Shown here piece by piece: positions 33,412 to 45,172 of a DNA stretch of 64,000 nt. Location: contig NW_027445228.1 of assembly GCF_048569485.1 (NCBI RefSeq), positions 624,221 to 688,220 of the forward strand, written 5' to 3'. How positions within the stretch are numbered: the first letter of the stretch is position 1; each line of letters starts with the position of its first letter. This DNA comes from Anomaloglossus baeobatrachus. Lineage: Eukaryota > Chordata > Amphibia > Anura > Aromobatidae. Position numbers and translations under genes: made by a program. The notes under the pieces are model-generated. The model searched no databases. It saw nothing but the letters and a program-made list of their open reading frames with translations, and was not told where the DNA came from.

Positions 33412-35003
33412 CAGTGCCTACAAGTAGTATTCAACCCCCTGCAGATTTAGCTGGTTTGATAAGATGCAAATAAGTTAGAGCCTGCAAACTTCAAACAAGA
33501 GCAGGATTTATTAACAGATGCATAAATCTTACAAACCAACAAGTTATGTTGCTCAGTTAAATTTTAATAAATTTTCAACATAAAAGTGTGGGTCAATTAT
33601 TATTCAACCCCTAAGTTTAATATTTGGTGGAATAACCCTTGTTTGCAATTACAGCTAATAATCGTCTATTATAAGACCTGATCAGGCCGGCACAGGTCTC
33701 TGGAGTTATCATGGCCCACTCCTCCATGCAGATCTTCTCCAAGTTATCTAGGTTCTTTGGGTGTCTCATGTGGACTTTAATCTTGAGCTCCTTCCACAAG
33801 TTTTCAATTGGGTTAAGGTCAGGAGACTGACTAGGCCACTGCAACACCTTCATTTTTTCCCTCTTGAACCAGGCCTTGGTTTTCTTGGCTGTGTGCTTTG
33901 GGTCGTTGTCTTGTTGGAAGATGAAATGACGACCCATCTTAAGATCCTTGATGGAGGAGCGGAGGTTCTTGGCCAAAATCTCCAGGTAGGCCGTGCTATC
34001 CATCTTCCCATGGATGCGGACCAGATGGCCAGGCCCCTTGGCTGAGAAACAGCCCCACAGCATGATGCTGCCACCACCATGCTTGACTGTAGGGATGGCA
34101 TTCTTGGGGTCGTATGCAGTGCCATCCAGTCTCCAAACGTCACGTGTGTGGTTGGCACCAAAGATCTCGATCTTGGTCTCATCAGACCAGAGAACCTTGA
34201 ACCAGTCTGTCTCAGAGTCCTCCAAGTGATCATGAGCAAACTGTAGATGAGCCTTGACATGACGCTTTGAAAGTAAAGGTACCTTACGGGCTCGTCTGGA
34301 ACGGAGACCATTGCGGTGGAGTACGTTACTTATGGTATTGACTGAAACCAATGTCCCCACTGCCATGAGATCTTCCCGGAGCTCCTTCCTTGTTGTCCTT
34401 GGGTTAGCCTTGACTCTTTTACAAGCCTGGCCTCGGCACGGGTGGAAACTTTCAAAGGCTGTCCAGGCCGTGGAAGGCTAACAGTAGTTCCATAAGCCTT
34501 CCACTTCCGGATGATGCTCCCAACAGTAGAGACAGGTAGGCCCAACTCCTTGGAAAGGGTTTTGTACCCCTTGCCAGCCTTGTGACCCTCCACGATCTTG
34601 TCTCTGATGGCCTTGGAATGCTCCTTTGTCTTTCCCATGTTGACCAAGTTTGAGTGCTGTTCACAAGTTTGGGGAGGGTCTTAATTAGTCAGAAAAGGCT
34701 GGAAAAAGAGATAATTAATCCAAACATGTGAAGCTCATTGTTCTTTGTGCCTGAAATACTTCTTAATACTTTAGGGGAACCAAACAGAATTCTGGTGGTT
34801 TGAGGGGTTGAATAATAAATGGCCCTCTGAATAAACTTTTCTCAATTTAAAAAAAAATAAAATAAAAAAAGAAATAACATTCTTTTTTGCTGCATTTCAC
34901 ACTTCCAGGCTGATCTACAGTCCAAATGTCACAATGCCAAGTTAATTCCGAATGTGTAAACCTGCTAAATCTGCAGGGGGTTGAATACTACTTGTAGGCA
35001 CTG
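33412..35003 (-). mobile_element. Tc1-like transposon, duplicated copy 2
   Basis: 1592 bp, same ends as copy 1 with one mismatch in the left repeat (TTAGCTGG for TTAGCAGG). TA on both sides. Confidence 0.95.
33617..34647 (-). pseudogene. Tc1 transposase, one frameshift (copy 2)
   Basis: Starts 'MGKTKEHSKAIRDKI' like copy 1. A 1-bp loss near 34420 shifts the frame after '[10 protein letters not shown]'. The remaining 249 codons, with 'LWSDETKI', '[11 protein letters not shown]' and '[11 protein letters not shown]', are open to the end. Copy 1 is intact where this copy is broken, and the reverse. Confidence 0.95.
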
Positions 35004-35043
35004 TACATACATGCTGTATATATAAAATGTGTGTGTGTATATA

Positions 35044-36466
35044 CAGGGGTGGGATTCAAATTTTTAACAGGTTCTCTGTAAACCCCGCCCATTTGAAAAC
35101 CACACCCATTTTGATAGCCACACCCATTTTCACGCACTTTTTTTTCAACCAAAAAATACAAATAATTTAAAGTAAAATCTCCTTCCCCACCTATACCTTT
35201 ACTCTCCTGTCCAGCACCAGTTGTTCCCCTCACTGTCAGTCATATTGTATTAAATGGTTTTTCTACAGTTTTTAAAAATTATTACTAAAGGATCCCTGCT
35301 AAAATTGGAATGAACGACCTTCCCCATACAGATCCCATCCCATGTGGCTCCTTTCCCCCAACAGATCTCATCCCATGTGGCTCCTTTCCCCCAACAGATC
35401 TCATCCCATGTGGCTCCTTTCCCCCAACAGATCTCATCCCATGTGGCTCCTTTCCCCCTGCAGATCCCATCCCATTTTGGCCTCTCTCCCCCTGCATCCC
35501 ATTATGGCCTCTTTCCCCTGCAGATCCCATCCAATTATGGCTTCTTTCCCCCTGCAGATCCCATCCCATTATGGCCCCTTTCCCCCTGCAGATCCCATCC
35601 CATTATGGCCTCTTTCCCCCTGCAGATCCTATCCCATTATGGCCTCTTTCCCCCTGCAGATCTCATCCCATTATGGCCTCTTTCCCCCTGCAGATCCCAT
35701 CCCATTATGGCCTCTTTCCCCCTGCAGATCCCATCCCATTATGGCTTCTTTCCCCCTGCAGATCCCATCCTATTATGGCTTCTTTCCCCCTGCAGATCCC
35801 ATCCTATTATGGCCTCTTTCCCCTGCAGATCCCATCCTATTATGGCCTCTTTCCCCTGCAGATCCCATCCCATTATGGCCTTTTTCCCCCTGCAGATCTC
35901 ATCCCATTATGGCCTCTTTCCCCCTGCAGATCTCATCCCATGTGCTCCTTTTCCCCTGCAAATCCTGTCCCATATGGCTCCTTTTCCCATATAGCTCCCA
36001 TCTTATGTGGCCTCTCCCCATATAGCCACATATAGCTCCCATCTTATATGGCCTCCTCTCCCGATATAGCTGCCATCTCAATGCGGCTCCTCTCCTTGCT
36101 TCCCTGCATCTTCGGCTCACTGAGCGCTTACCTGCTCCAAGCACCAGCGGCCTCTCCTCTGTCTTCCATCCTCCGCGGCACTCTGCACACTGACGCTTAC
36201 AGACGGCAGGAGGAGGAGCTACCTAACCACGCTGCCGTGACCTCTCTGCATCAGCGCGTCGCTGCACGCCGGGTCAGGGAGCAGACAGGCTCCACTGAAC
36301 CCAGAAGTGCGGCGCGGAGGTACGGGGATTCATTTGTGTTAGTCTTAAAGACACTAACACAAATGAATATAGGGAACCGGATCGCCGCAGCTGTTTCTTG
36401 CCGCTTCAGGGAACCGGCTGCTATTTTAACATTCGGTTCTCCAGAACAGGCTGAATCCCACCCCTG
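35044..36466. mobile_element. hAT-type non-autonomous element, copy 2
   Basis: Same ends as copy 1. It contains the 32-bp minisatellite at 35325-35945 and an extra segment near 36353-36390 (GGGAACCGGATCGCCGCAGC) that includes a short inverted copy of ATTTGTGTTAGT. Confidence 0.8.
35325..35945. repeat. About 32-bp minisatellite, copy 2
   Basis: Same unit as 28850-29410, with about two more units. Confidence 0.95.
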
Positions 36467-36576
36467 TGTATACTGTATATGTGTGTATACAGAACTGAGA
36501 GGCTCCTGAATTCAGCTCCACTCTAGTGTCTATGAGGCGCTGTCTAGATTGGAGGTGATGCTTTGCTGGAGGGAGA

Positions 36577-37877
36577 TTCTCAATATATCACCTCCATTCT
36601 AGTCCCCTCAGTACAGAGCCGTCTACACTGTAGACTGCAGTCACCTCACCATATCACCTCCATTCTAGTCCCCTCAGTACAGAGCCGTCTACACTGGAGA
36701 CTGCAGTCACCTCACAATATCACCTCCATTCTAGTCCCCTCAGTACAGAGCCGTCTACACTGGAGACTGCAGTCACCTCACAATATCACCTCCATTCTAG
36801 TCCCCTCAGTACAGAGCCGTCTACACTGGAGGCTGCAGTCACCTCACAATATCACCTCCATTCTAGTCCCCTCAGTACAGAACCGTCTACACTGGAGACT
36901 GCAGTCACCTCACAATATCACCTCCATTCTAGTCCCCTCAGTACAGAGCCGTCTACACTGGAGACTGCAGTCACCTCACAATATCCCCTCCATTCTAGTC
37001 CCCTCAGTACAAAGCCGTCTACACTGGAGACTGCAGTCACCTCACAATATCCCCTCCATTCTAGTCCCCTCAGTACAGAGCCGTCTACACTGGAGGCTGC
37101 AGTCACCTCACAATATCACCTCCATTCTAGTCCCCTCAGTACAGAGCCGTCTACACTGGAGACTGCAGTCACCTCACAATATCCCCTCCATTCTAGTCCC
37201 CTCAGTATAGAGCCGTCTACACTGGACACTGCAGTCACCTCACAATATCACCTCCATTCTAGTCCCCTCAGTACAGAGCCGTCTACACTGGAGGCTGCAG
37301 TCACCTCACAATATCACCTCCATTCTAGTCCCCTCAGTACAGAGCCGTCTACACTGGAGACTGCAGTCACCTCACAATATCACCTCCATTCTAGTCCCCT
37401 CAGTACAGAGCAGTCTACACTGGAGGCTGCAGTCACCTCACAATATCCCCTCCATTCTAGTCCCCTCAGTACAGAGCCGTCTACACTGGAGGCTGCAGTC
37501 ACCTCACAATATCACCTCCATTCTAGTCCCCTCAGTACAGAGCCGTCTACACTGGAGGCTGCAGTCACCTCACAATATCACCTCCATTCTAGTCCCCTCA
37601 GTACAGAGCCGTCTACACTGGAGGCTGCAGTCACCTCACAATATCACCTCCATTCTAGTCCCCTCAGTACAGAGCCGTCTACACTGGAGGCTGCAGTCAC
37701 CTCACAATATCACCTCCATTCTAGTCCCCTCAGTACAGAGCCGTCTACACTGGAGACTGCAGTCACCTCACAATATCACCTCCATTCTAGTCCCCTCAGT
37801 ACAGAGCCGTCTACACTGGAGGCTGCAGTCACCTCACAATATCACCTCCATTCTAGTCCCCTCAGTACAGAGCCGTC
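36577..37877. repeat. 66-bp minisatellite, copy 2
   Basis: About 20 units of the same 66-bp sequence. Some units read ATATCCCCTCC instead of ATATCACCTCC, a variant not seen in unit 1. Confidence 0.95.
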
Positions 37878-38448
37878 TAGTGTGGAATTGATATAATGAG
37901 GTCCTCAAAAAAGTATCTACTGAGAGAGCCTCAAAATATCACCTCCATTCTAGTCACTTCACTAGGGAGCCCTGTGGAGGCTGCAGTGAGGATCACAAAA
38001 CATCAACTCCAGTCTCTAGAAGCAACCCTCACAGATCTGCACCGCACTGAGGAGGCCCCGCCCCTTCTGGTGACGTCTGTCCCTCAAAAACTCAACTTCA
38101 CTCCAGACGCTAACCCGGAAGCAGCAGTGCTCTGACTCCAGTGCAGAGGGTTAAGCCTAGAATGTACGGGCTGCAGTCAGGTTATGGGCGTGACCGTTTG
38201 GGTTAGGGGCGTGTCGATGTGTTTTCCTGTCCTCTATAATCCTGCAGGCTCCGCCCCCTGCACCCCCCATCTGGAGCTGTTACCCCCAGACCCCGCCTCT
38301 ATTATAATCACCTCTGTGCCCACGTGGTCTTAGAATAAACATTGTTTTTCTGTCTGGAAAGTTCGGGCTGGAAACATCAGGCTGCATTGTGACCACGCCC
38401 CATCACATGACCAGTGACGTCATACCTGTCAGGAGCCCGTACATTCTA
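37878..38448. other. Unassigned, possibly unique DNA
   Basis: Starts with a diverged 66-bp-like segment, then sequence with GACGTCTGTCCC and TGACGTCATACC. No open frame above 80 codons looks coding, and no repeat is recognised. Confidence 0.4.
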
Positions 38449-39130
38449 GCATCTCCCCTGTGCAGAGGGTCGTGGCTAAATCCCAGTGGCTAGAAGGACC
38501 TGGTCCCTCCTTCCACTGGGATTTAGCTTTCTCTATCCAGAGCCGGCTATTTCCGAGTGAGCAGAGGGACCAGGTCCTTCTGACCACTGGGATTTAGCCT
38601 GCTCTCTATGAGAAATCTAAATCCTAGTGGGCTAAAGGACCAGGTTCCAATAAGTGTTTTAATACAATTCTTAGTGGGAAAAAGGACCAGGTCCTTCTGG
38701 CCACTGGGATTTAGCCTGCTCTCTATTAGAAAGCTAAATCCTAGTGGGCTAAAGGACCAGGTCCTAATGAGTGTTTTAATATGATTTTTAGTGGGGGAAA
38801 AAAGGACCAGGTCCTTCTGGCCACTGGGAATTAGCCTGCTCTACATAAGAAAGTTAAATCCTAGTGGGCTAAAGGATCAGGTCCTAATGAGTGTTTTAAT
38901 ACAATTCTTAGTGGGAAAAAGGACTGGGTCCTTCTGCCCACTGGGATTTAGCCTGCTCTCTATGCGAAAGCTAAATCCTAGTGGGCTAAAGGACCAGGTC
39001 CCAATAACTGTTTTAATACAAGACTTAGTGATCTAATGGACCAGGTCCTTCTACCCACTGGGATTTAGCCTGCTCGCTATGAAAATGCTAAACTCTAGTG
39101 GGCTAAAGGACCAGGTCCCTAGGGGCGTTT
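38449..39130. repeat. About 117-bp tandem repeat
   Basis: Five to six copies of GGGATTTAGCCTGCTCTCTA ... GGGCTAAAGGACCAGG ... AGTGTTTTAATA. Each unit holds the short inverted pair GGACCAGGTCC. A related half-unit (GGCCACTGGGATCTAGCC) lies at 52330. Confidence 0.9.
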
Positions 39131-41558
39131 TTAAAATGGACACACTTGGCTAAAAACCATGTCATCATGCCAATTGGGATTTATTCTACTGTATCTGTAG
39201 ATTATCTGCAGTAGAATCATAGAATGTTATAGTTGGATGGGACCTCCAGGGTCATCAGGTCCAACTCCCTGCTCAAAGCAAGATTCACTATATCATCCCA
39301 CACAGGTGTCTGTCCAGTCTCCTTTTTACGTCTTCCATTGAAGGGGAACTCACTACCTCTTGTGGTTCCAGTCATTGATCACCCTCACTGTCAAAAAGTT
39401 TTTATTCCAAAATCTAATCTGTGACGCTTCCCAATCAGTTTCAATCCATTGCTTCTATTCTTTCCTTGTCCTTGTCAACCCTAGTTCGACAGCCTTTGAG
39501 ATATTTGCAGACGGCTATTAACCCCTTAGTGACGGAGCTAATTTTCACCTTAATGACCAGACCAAATTTTGCAATTCTGACCAGTGTCACTTCATGAGGT
39601 TATAACTCTGGAACGCTTCAACGGATCCCGGTGATTCTGAGATTGTTTTTTCGTCACATATTGGACTTCATGTTAGTACCAAATTTAGGACAATATTTTT
39701 TGCGTTTATTGAAGAAAAAAATTGAATATTGGCAAAAATTTTGAAAATTTTGCAATTTTCAACTTTTGAATTGTTATACCGTTAAACCAGAGATTTCTGT
39801 GACACAAAATAGTTAATAAATAACATTTCCCACTTGTCTACTTTACATCAGCACAATTTTGGAAACAAAATTTTTTTTTGTTAGGAAGTTAGAGGGGTTC
39901 AAAGTTTATCAGCGATTTCTCATTTTTACATCAAAATTTACAAAACCATTTTTTTAGGGACCACATCACATTTGAAGTGACTTCAATAGGCCTAGATGAC
40001 AGAAAATACCCAAAAGTGACACCATTATAAAAACTGCACCCCCCAAAGTACTCAAAACCACATTCAAGAAGTTTATTAACCCTTCAGGTGCTTCACATGA
40101 ACAAAAGCAATGTGGAATGAAAAAAAGCAAAAATTAAATTTTACCTAAAAATGTTGCTCTAACCCAAATTTATTCACTTTTAGATGAACTAACACAACAA
40201 AATGGACCCCAAAACTTGTTCCCCACTTTCTTATGAGTGCGCCGATACCCCACATGTGGTCAGAAACCTCTGTTTGGACAAATGGGAGGGCTCGGAACAG
40301 AAGGAGCAATATTTGAATTTTGGAAAGCAAATTTGGCTGAAACAGATTGCAGGCACCATGTTCCATTTACAGGTCCGCTAAGGTACCTAAACAGAAGAAA
40401 CCCCTCACAAGTGACACCATTTTGGAAACTAGACCCCTCAAGGCTTCTATCTAGGGGTATAGTGAGCATTTTAGATCCACAGGTACTTCACAGATTTTGT
40501 TAACGTTACGTTGTCATATTGAAAATTTTAATAATTTTCTCAAAAATGTTGCTTTAGCATCAATTTTCTCACTTTTTCAAGAGGTAATTCCAAAAATTTG
40601 ACCTCAAGGTTTGTTAACCACTTTTTTATGAGCGCGGTGATACCTCACATGTGGTCTGAAACCTTTGTTTGGACAAATGGGAGGGCTTGGAACGAAAGGA
40701 GCAATATTTGAATTTTGGAAAGGAAATTTGGCTGAAAAAGATTGCGGGCACCATGTCACATTTGGAGGACCCCTAAGGTACCTAAACAGCAGAAACCCCA
40801 CACAAGTGACCCCATTTTGGAAACTAGGCCCCTCAAGGAATTTATCTAGATGTTTGGTGAGTACCCTGAACCCCCAGGTGCTTCACAGAATTTCTCCTGA
40901 GTTTGGCGATACCTTATATGTGGTGGAAATCAACTGTTTGGGCGCATGGCAGGGCTCGGAAGGGAAGGAGTGCCATTTGACTGCAAAATTGGCTGGAATC
41001 AATAGCGGACGCCAGGTTGCATTTGGAGAGCCCCTGAGGTGCCTAAACAGTGGAGGTCCCCCACAAGTGACTCCATTCTGGAAACAAGACACCTCAAGGC
41101 TTTTATCTAGGTGTATAGTGAGCAGTATGAATCCACGAATACTTCACAGAATTTGATAAGCTTAGGTTGCCATATTGAAAATTTTCATTTTTTTCACAAA
41201 AATGTTGCTTCAGCATCAAATTTCTCACTTTTTCAAGAGACAACAACAAACCGTGGACCCAACAGGTTGTTATCCAATGTCTTATGAGCACAGGGATACC
41301 CCACATGTGGCCAAAAACCTCTGTTTGGATAAATGGGAGGGCTTGGAATGGAAGCAGCACCATTTGAATTCTGGAAAAGTTGAGATAAATTGCGGGCACC
41401 ATGTCACATTTGCAGGGCCCCTTGGGTACCTATACATTAGAAACCCCCACAAGTGACCCCATTTTGGAAACTGGATTTTATTCAGGAGTATAATAAGCAT
41501 TTTGAATCCACAGGTACTTCACAAAAATGTTGCTGTAGCAACCAATGTCTCACTTTTA

Positions 41559-41915
41559 GGCTATGTGGCCATGAGCCAGCGACACGGCGTCTAGTACACA
41601 GTGTCAGCCTCCTGCAGAGATGTGAGTGTTGTCCACGGGAGAACGCAGCTGCCCATGCCCACGATTTGGGTTCAGGCCGCTGTGGAGCTCTATGCTACCT
41701 GCAGAGAACACTCATCTCCGCAGCATAAATTGACATGCTGAGGCTCGGGAAGCTGCGCCACAGGTCAGTTTATGTGGCGGAGAAAAGAAGCACATTGGGC
41801 ATGGGATTTCTAAAAATCCTTCCACTGTGCTTCTACTGCACAATGCAGCGTTATGGACGCAGGGAAAACACTCTGCGCCCAAAACGCTGCAAATCCCAAT
41901 TGTGGGCGCACAGCC
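41559..41915. mobile_element. Harbinger-type MITE (357 bp)
   Basis: Ends GGCTATGTGGCC and, reversed, GGCTGTGCGCCC, bordered by TTA and TAA. A relative lies at 44622-44954 (shared ACATAAATTGACATGCTG region and CACTGTGCTT). Confidence 0.65.
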
Positions 41916-42872
41916 TAAAGTGCTACAATGGATGAATGGATAGATGTCAAACATATATAACGTCCCACCCCCTGCATATTCTAAGCTGGCGCCCTTTAGT
42001 GCCTTTCATGTGGCACTAAAGGGTGCCTAGCCTTGTATTTAGCCCCCCAAAAAAATAATAATTAAAATAAACGACGTGGGGTCCCCCCCATTTTTGATAG
42101 CCAGCTAGGGTAAAGCAGACAGCTGTAGCCTGCAAACCACAGCTGACAGCTTCACCTTGTCTGGTGATCAATTTGGAGGGCTCCCCAGGCGTTTTTTTAA
42201 AAAAAAAAAAAAACGTGGGGTCCCCCCCAAATTAGATCACCAGCCAAGGTGAAGCGGACAGCTGGGGTCTGGTATTCTCAGGGTGGGAAGAGCCATGGTT
42301 ATTGGACTCTTCCCAGCCTAAAAATAGCAGGCCGCAGCCGCCCCAGAAGTGGCGCATCCATTAGATGCGCCAATCCTGGCGCTTCGCCCCAGCTCATCCC
42401 GCGCCCTGGTGCGGTGGCAGACGGGGTAATATATGGGGTTGATACCAGCTGTAATGTCACCTGGCATCAAGCCCTGGGGTTAGTGATGTCACGGCATCTA
42501 AACAGATACCCGACATCACTAACCCAGTCAAGTAATAGACAAAAAAAAAAAGACAAAAAAAAATTTATTTGAAAAAAAAACTCCCCGAAACATTCCTCTT
42601 TCCCCAATTTATTGAAAATAAAGAAATTACGGTCGCTGTAATCCGTGAGGTCCCACGCCGACTCTGGATCTTCTAGAATATGGGGGGCACGTTCAGGGAA
42701 CGTATCCCCCATTTTCTGGAAGAGCAAGCTCTCCATGAGCAGTGTGGGTGCAGTAATCTGAGAATACTGCACTCACACTGCCCCGGTCCAACTTAGGGCA
42801 GAGTGACCTGCAGTAACCTCATTCCAGAATATGAGGGGCACGCTCACAGAACGTACCCCCCATTTTCTGGAA

Positions 42873-43040
42873 CAGCAGTCTCTCCATGTGAGGACCACAC
42901 TCCTCACATGGAGAGACTGCTGATTACTGCACTCACTCTCCCCCGGTCCACAGTGGAGCAGCCTGTGCATCAGCGACGTCAGCGTCCCTGCAAGACTGAC
43001 GTCGCTGATGCACAGGCTGCTCCACTGTGGACCGGGGGAG
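42873..43040. repeat. Two perfect hairpins (22-bp and 45-bp arms)
   Basis: First: 42873-42894 with 42901-42922 (CAGCAGTCTCTCCATGTGAG). Second: 42938-42982 with 42996-43040, 45 bp without mismatch around a 13-base loop. Both lie in the right part of the TTAA element. Confidence 0.95.
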
Positions 43041-43196
43041 GAATCCAGCTGACAGCCGCTGTCTGCGCATGCGCCGTCAGCATTCAAGAAGGAGGCGGCG
43101 TGATCGCGGGACGGATCACCAGACAGGTAACGTATGACCGGGGGCTCGGGGGCTGGGGGGTGACCTAGTGGGACCTGGGGGGACTTGGGGACACCT

Positions 43197-43993
43197 TTCT
43201 GCCGCATGTGACGTGTCACATGCGGCAGAAAGAGCAGAATGAATGCGGGGGAGGGGGGGTGGCTCTGGAGACCCGGAGGGGGCTCCGGTGACCAGAGGGC
43301 TCCGGTGGACCGGAGGAGGGGTCAGGGGGAGGACATTTCCCTCCGATCTGAAATGTTTGATCATTTCAGATCGGAGGGAAATGAATGCAGAGCCGGCGGC
43401 GGCAGTTTTCAGCGCGCGTCGGTGCCATCTTGCACGCTCCGGAGGGGGGCTCTGAAGAACTGGAGGGGGCTCCAGGGACCAAAGAGCTCCGGTGTACCGG
43501 AGGAGAGGTCAGGAGGGGGACATTTCCCTCCGATCTGAAATGTTTGATCATTTCAGATCGGAGGGAAATGAATGCAGAGGCGGCGGCGGCGGGAGTTTTC
43601 AGCGCGCGTCGGCGCCATCTTGGATTTTCCGGAGGGGGGGGGGGGGGTTGGATGGATTTCTCCGGTACCGGGGGCTTTGGGGGCACTAAGGGCTCACATT
43701 TATTTCTCATCTGACATGTTTGATCACGTCAGATGAGAAATAAATAAATTTTACCAGCCATTTTTTTTTTTTTATGTTGTCGCCGGTATACGGTGTATAC
43801 CGGCGATCGCATTAACGGGGTGCATACAAAACACCCCGATTCATAATCTGGGGGGTCTCAGCTACCCCCGGTAGCTGAAACCCCCGAGATTTTTCGTCAC
43901 TGGGGGGCGCTACAGGGTTTTTCCGGCCTGACGTCTCAAGACGTCGGAACAGAATAAGTACCCTGTTTTTCCGACGTCTTGAGACGTTAGGCC
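43197..43993. repeat. Series of five further hairpins
   Basis: 43197-43213/43215-43231 (17 bp), 43334-43355/43362-43383 (22 bp), 43521-43542/43549-43570 (22 bp, the same hairpin again), 43698-43715/43728-43745 (18 bp), and about 43926-43949/43969-43992 (24 bp, one mismatch). The two 22-bp hairpins lie in a direct repeat of about 187 bp. Confidence 0.9.
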
Positions 43994-44225
43994 GTCGCTA
44001 TGGGGTTAAGATTCCTCTCCGTTTTCTTTTTTTCAAGCTAAACATTCCCAAATCCTGTAACCATTCCTCATCGGACAGTTTATAGACCGGTCACCATTCT
44101 GGCTGCTCTTCTGTGAACTTGCTCCAATTTGTTGATGTCTTTTTTTAAGACGTGGTGCTCAGAATTGCAGATGAGGTCTGACCAAAGAGGAGTAGAGGGT
44201 GATAATTACTTCACGTGATCGATGG

Positions 44226-44440
44226 CTGGACCATATATGACAAGCTTTTCTCCCCCCATTCACCTTTTGTGTCTCCCCTATTTCCTCATAGAATGTAAGC
44301 TTATGAGCAGGGCCCTCACTCCTCCTGGTATCTTAATTTTGTTATTTTGTATTCTCATATTGTCTATACATGTCCCCTCTGAATTGTAAAGCGCTGTGGA
44401 ATATGTTGGCGCTATAGAAATAAAACATTATTATCTGTGC
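44226..44440 (+). mobile_element. LINE/SINE-type 3' tail (unclassified)
   Basis: CATAGAATGTAAGCTTATGA, GAGCAGGGCCCTCACTCCTC and AAAGCGCTGTGGAATATGTT end in ATAAAACATTATTAT. This looks like a retroposon 3' end with an A-rich tail. I recall similar tails in other frog sequences but cannot name the clade. Confidence 0.5.
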
Positions 44441-44621
44441 TTCTGTTAATACATTGCAAAATTGTGCTTGTCTTTTTTGCTGCTGCATCACACTGTTGAC
44501 TCATGTTCAGTCTGTCATCTATCAGTATGCGATTAGTATATTAGTGGTACTAAATTTGAAAGTGTTCACATTATTTTTTTTCACATTGACTAAGTGATAT
44601 GGAAGACTACAAAGTTAGCTC

Positions 44622-44954
44622 TTAGGTTGCATGTACAGTGTCAGCCCGCCTGTGGAAATGTGAGTGTGCTCTGCAGGATAATGCAGCAGTCCGCGCCTAC
44701 TATCAGGGTTCAGTGTGCTACCTACTTTTGCTTTTTTCTCCCTATGGAGAACATTCTGGCCACAGGAACATAAATTGACATGCTGCAGCTTGGAAAGCCG
44801 CGCCACATGTAAGTTTACGGAGCAGAGAAAAGAAGCACCGTGGGCAGGAGATTTCTATAAATCCATCCACTGTGCTTGTACTGTAGAACGCAGGATTCTG
44901 TATGCAGACAAACACGCTACTTCCAAAACGTTGCAAACACTGACTGTGCAAATA
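44622..44954. mobile_element. Harbinger-type MITE, interrupted by Tc1/mariner
   Basis: Relative of 41559-41915, starting after CTTA at 44622. Its right end is displaced by the Tc1/mariner element at 44955 and continues, if at all, beyond 46618. Confidence 0.55.
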
Positions 44955-45172
44955 CACTGTGTGCAGAATTATTAGGCAAATGAGTATTTTGATCACATGA
45001 TGCTTTTTATACATGTTGTCCTACTACAAGCTGTATAGGCTTGAGAGCCAACTATCAATTAAGTAAATCAGGTGATGTGCGTCTCTGTAATGAGGAGGGG
45101 TCTGGTGTAATGACATTAACACCCTATATAAGGTGTGCTTAATTATTAGGCAACTTCCTTTCCTTTGGCAAA

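Larger units (their letters stand above)
31074..37877. repeat. Tandem duplication, unit 2 (6.8 kb)
   Basis: Second copy of 24365-31073. It has fewer 20-bp units, more 66-bp units, and an extra segment near 36353-36390 in the hAT element. It ends where the 66-bp array meets TAGTGTGGAATTGATATAAT. Confidence 0.95.
39522..44005. mobile_element. 4.48-kb non-autonomous TTAA element with hairpins
   Basis: Ends are inverted: left CCCCTTAGTGACGG, reversed right CCCCATAGCGACGG. TTAA lies at 39518-39521 and 44006-44009, within CR1 sequence, so the borders are exact. This fits piggyBac-type insertion. Interior: three to four diverged tandem units (about 40140-41520, each with CACATGTGG, AATGGGAGGGCT and ACCCCATTTTGGAAACT), a MITE (41559-41915), a block related to the hAT element at 14.5 kb (about 42.24-42.6 kb), and serial hairpins from 42.87 to 43.99 kb. 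No transposase. Confidence 0.8.
39212..44225 (-). mobile_element. CR1-like LINE 3' end, split by a TTAA element
   Basis: 39212-39517 has AGAATCATAGAATGTTATAG and GACCTCCAGGGTCATCAGGT, the reverse complement of the conserved CR1 3' end. 44010-44225 continues with CTTCTGTGAACTTGCTCCAA and GATGAGGTCTGACCAAAGAG, as in the upstream part of the CR1 3' region. The 4.48-kb element between is bordered by TTAA. No coding sequence of the LINE is left. Confidence 0.85.
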
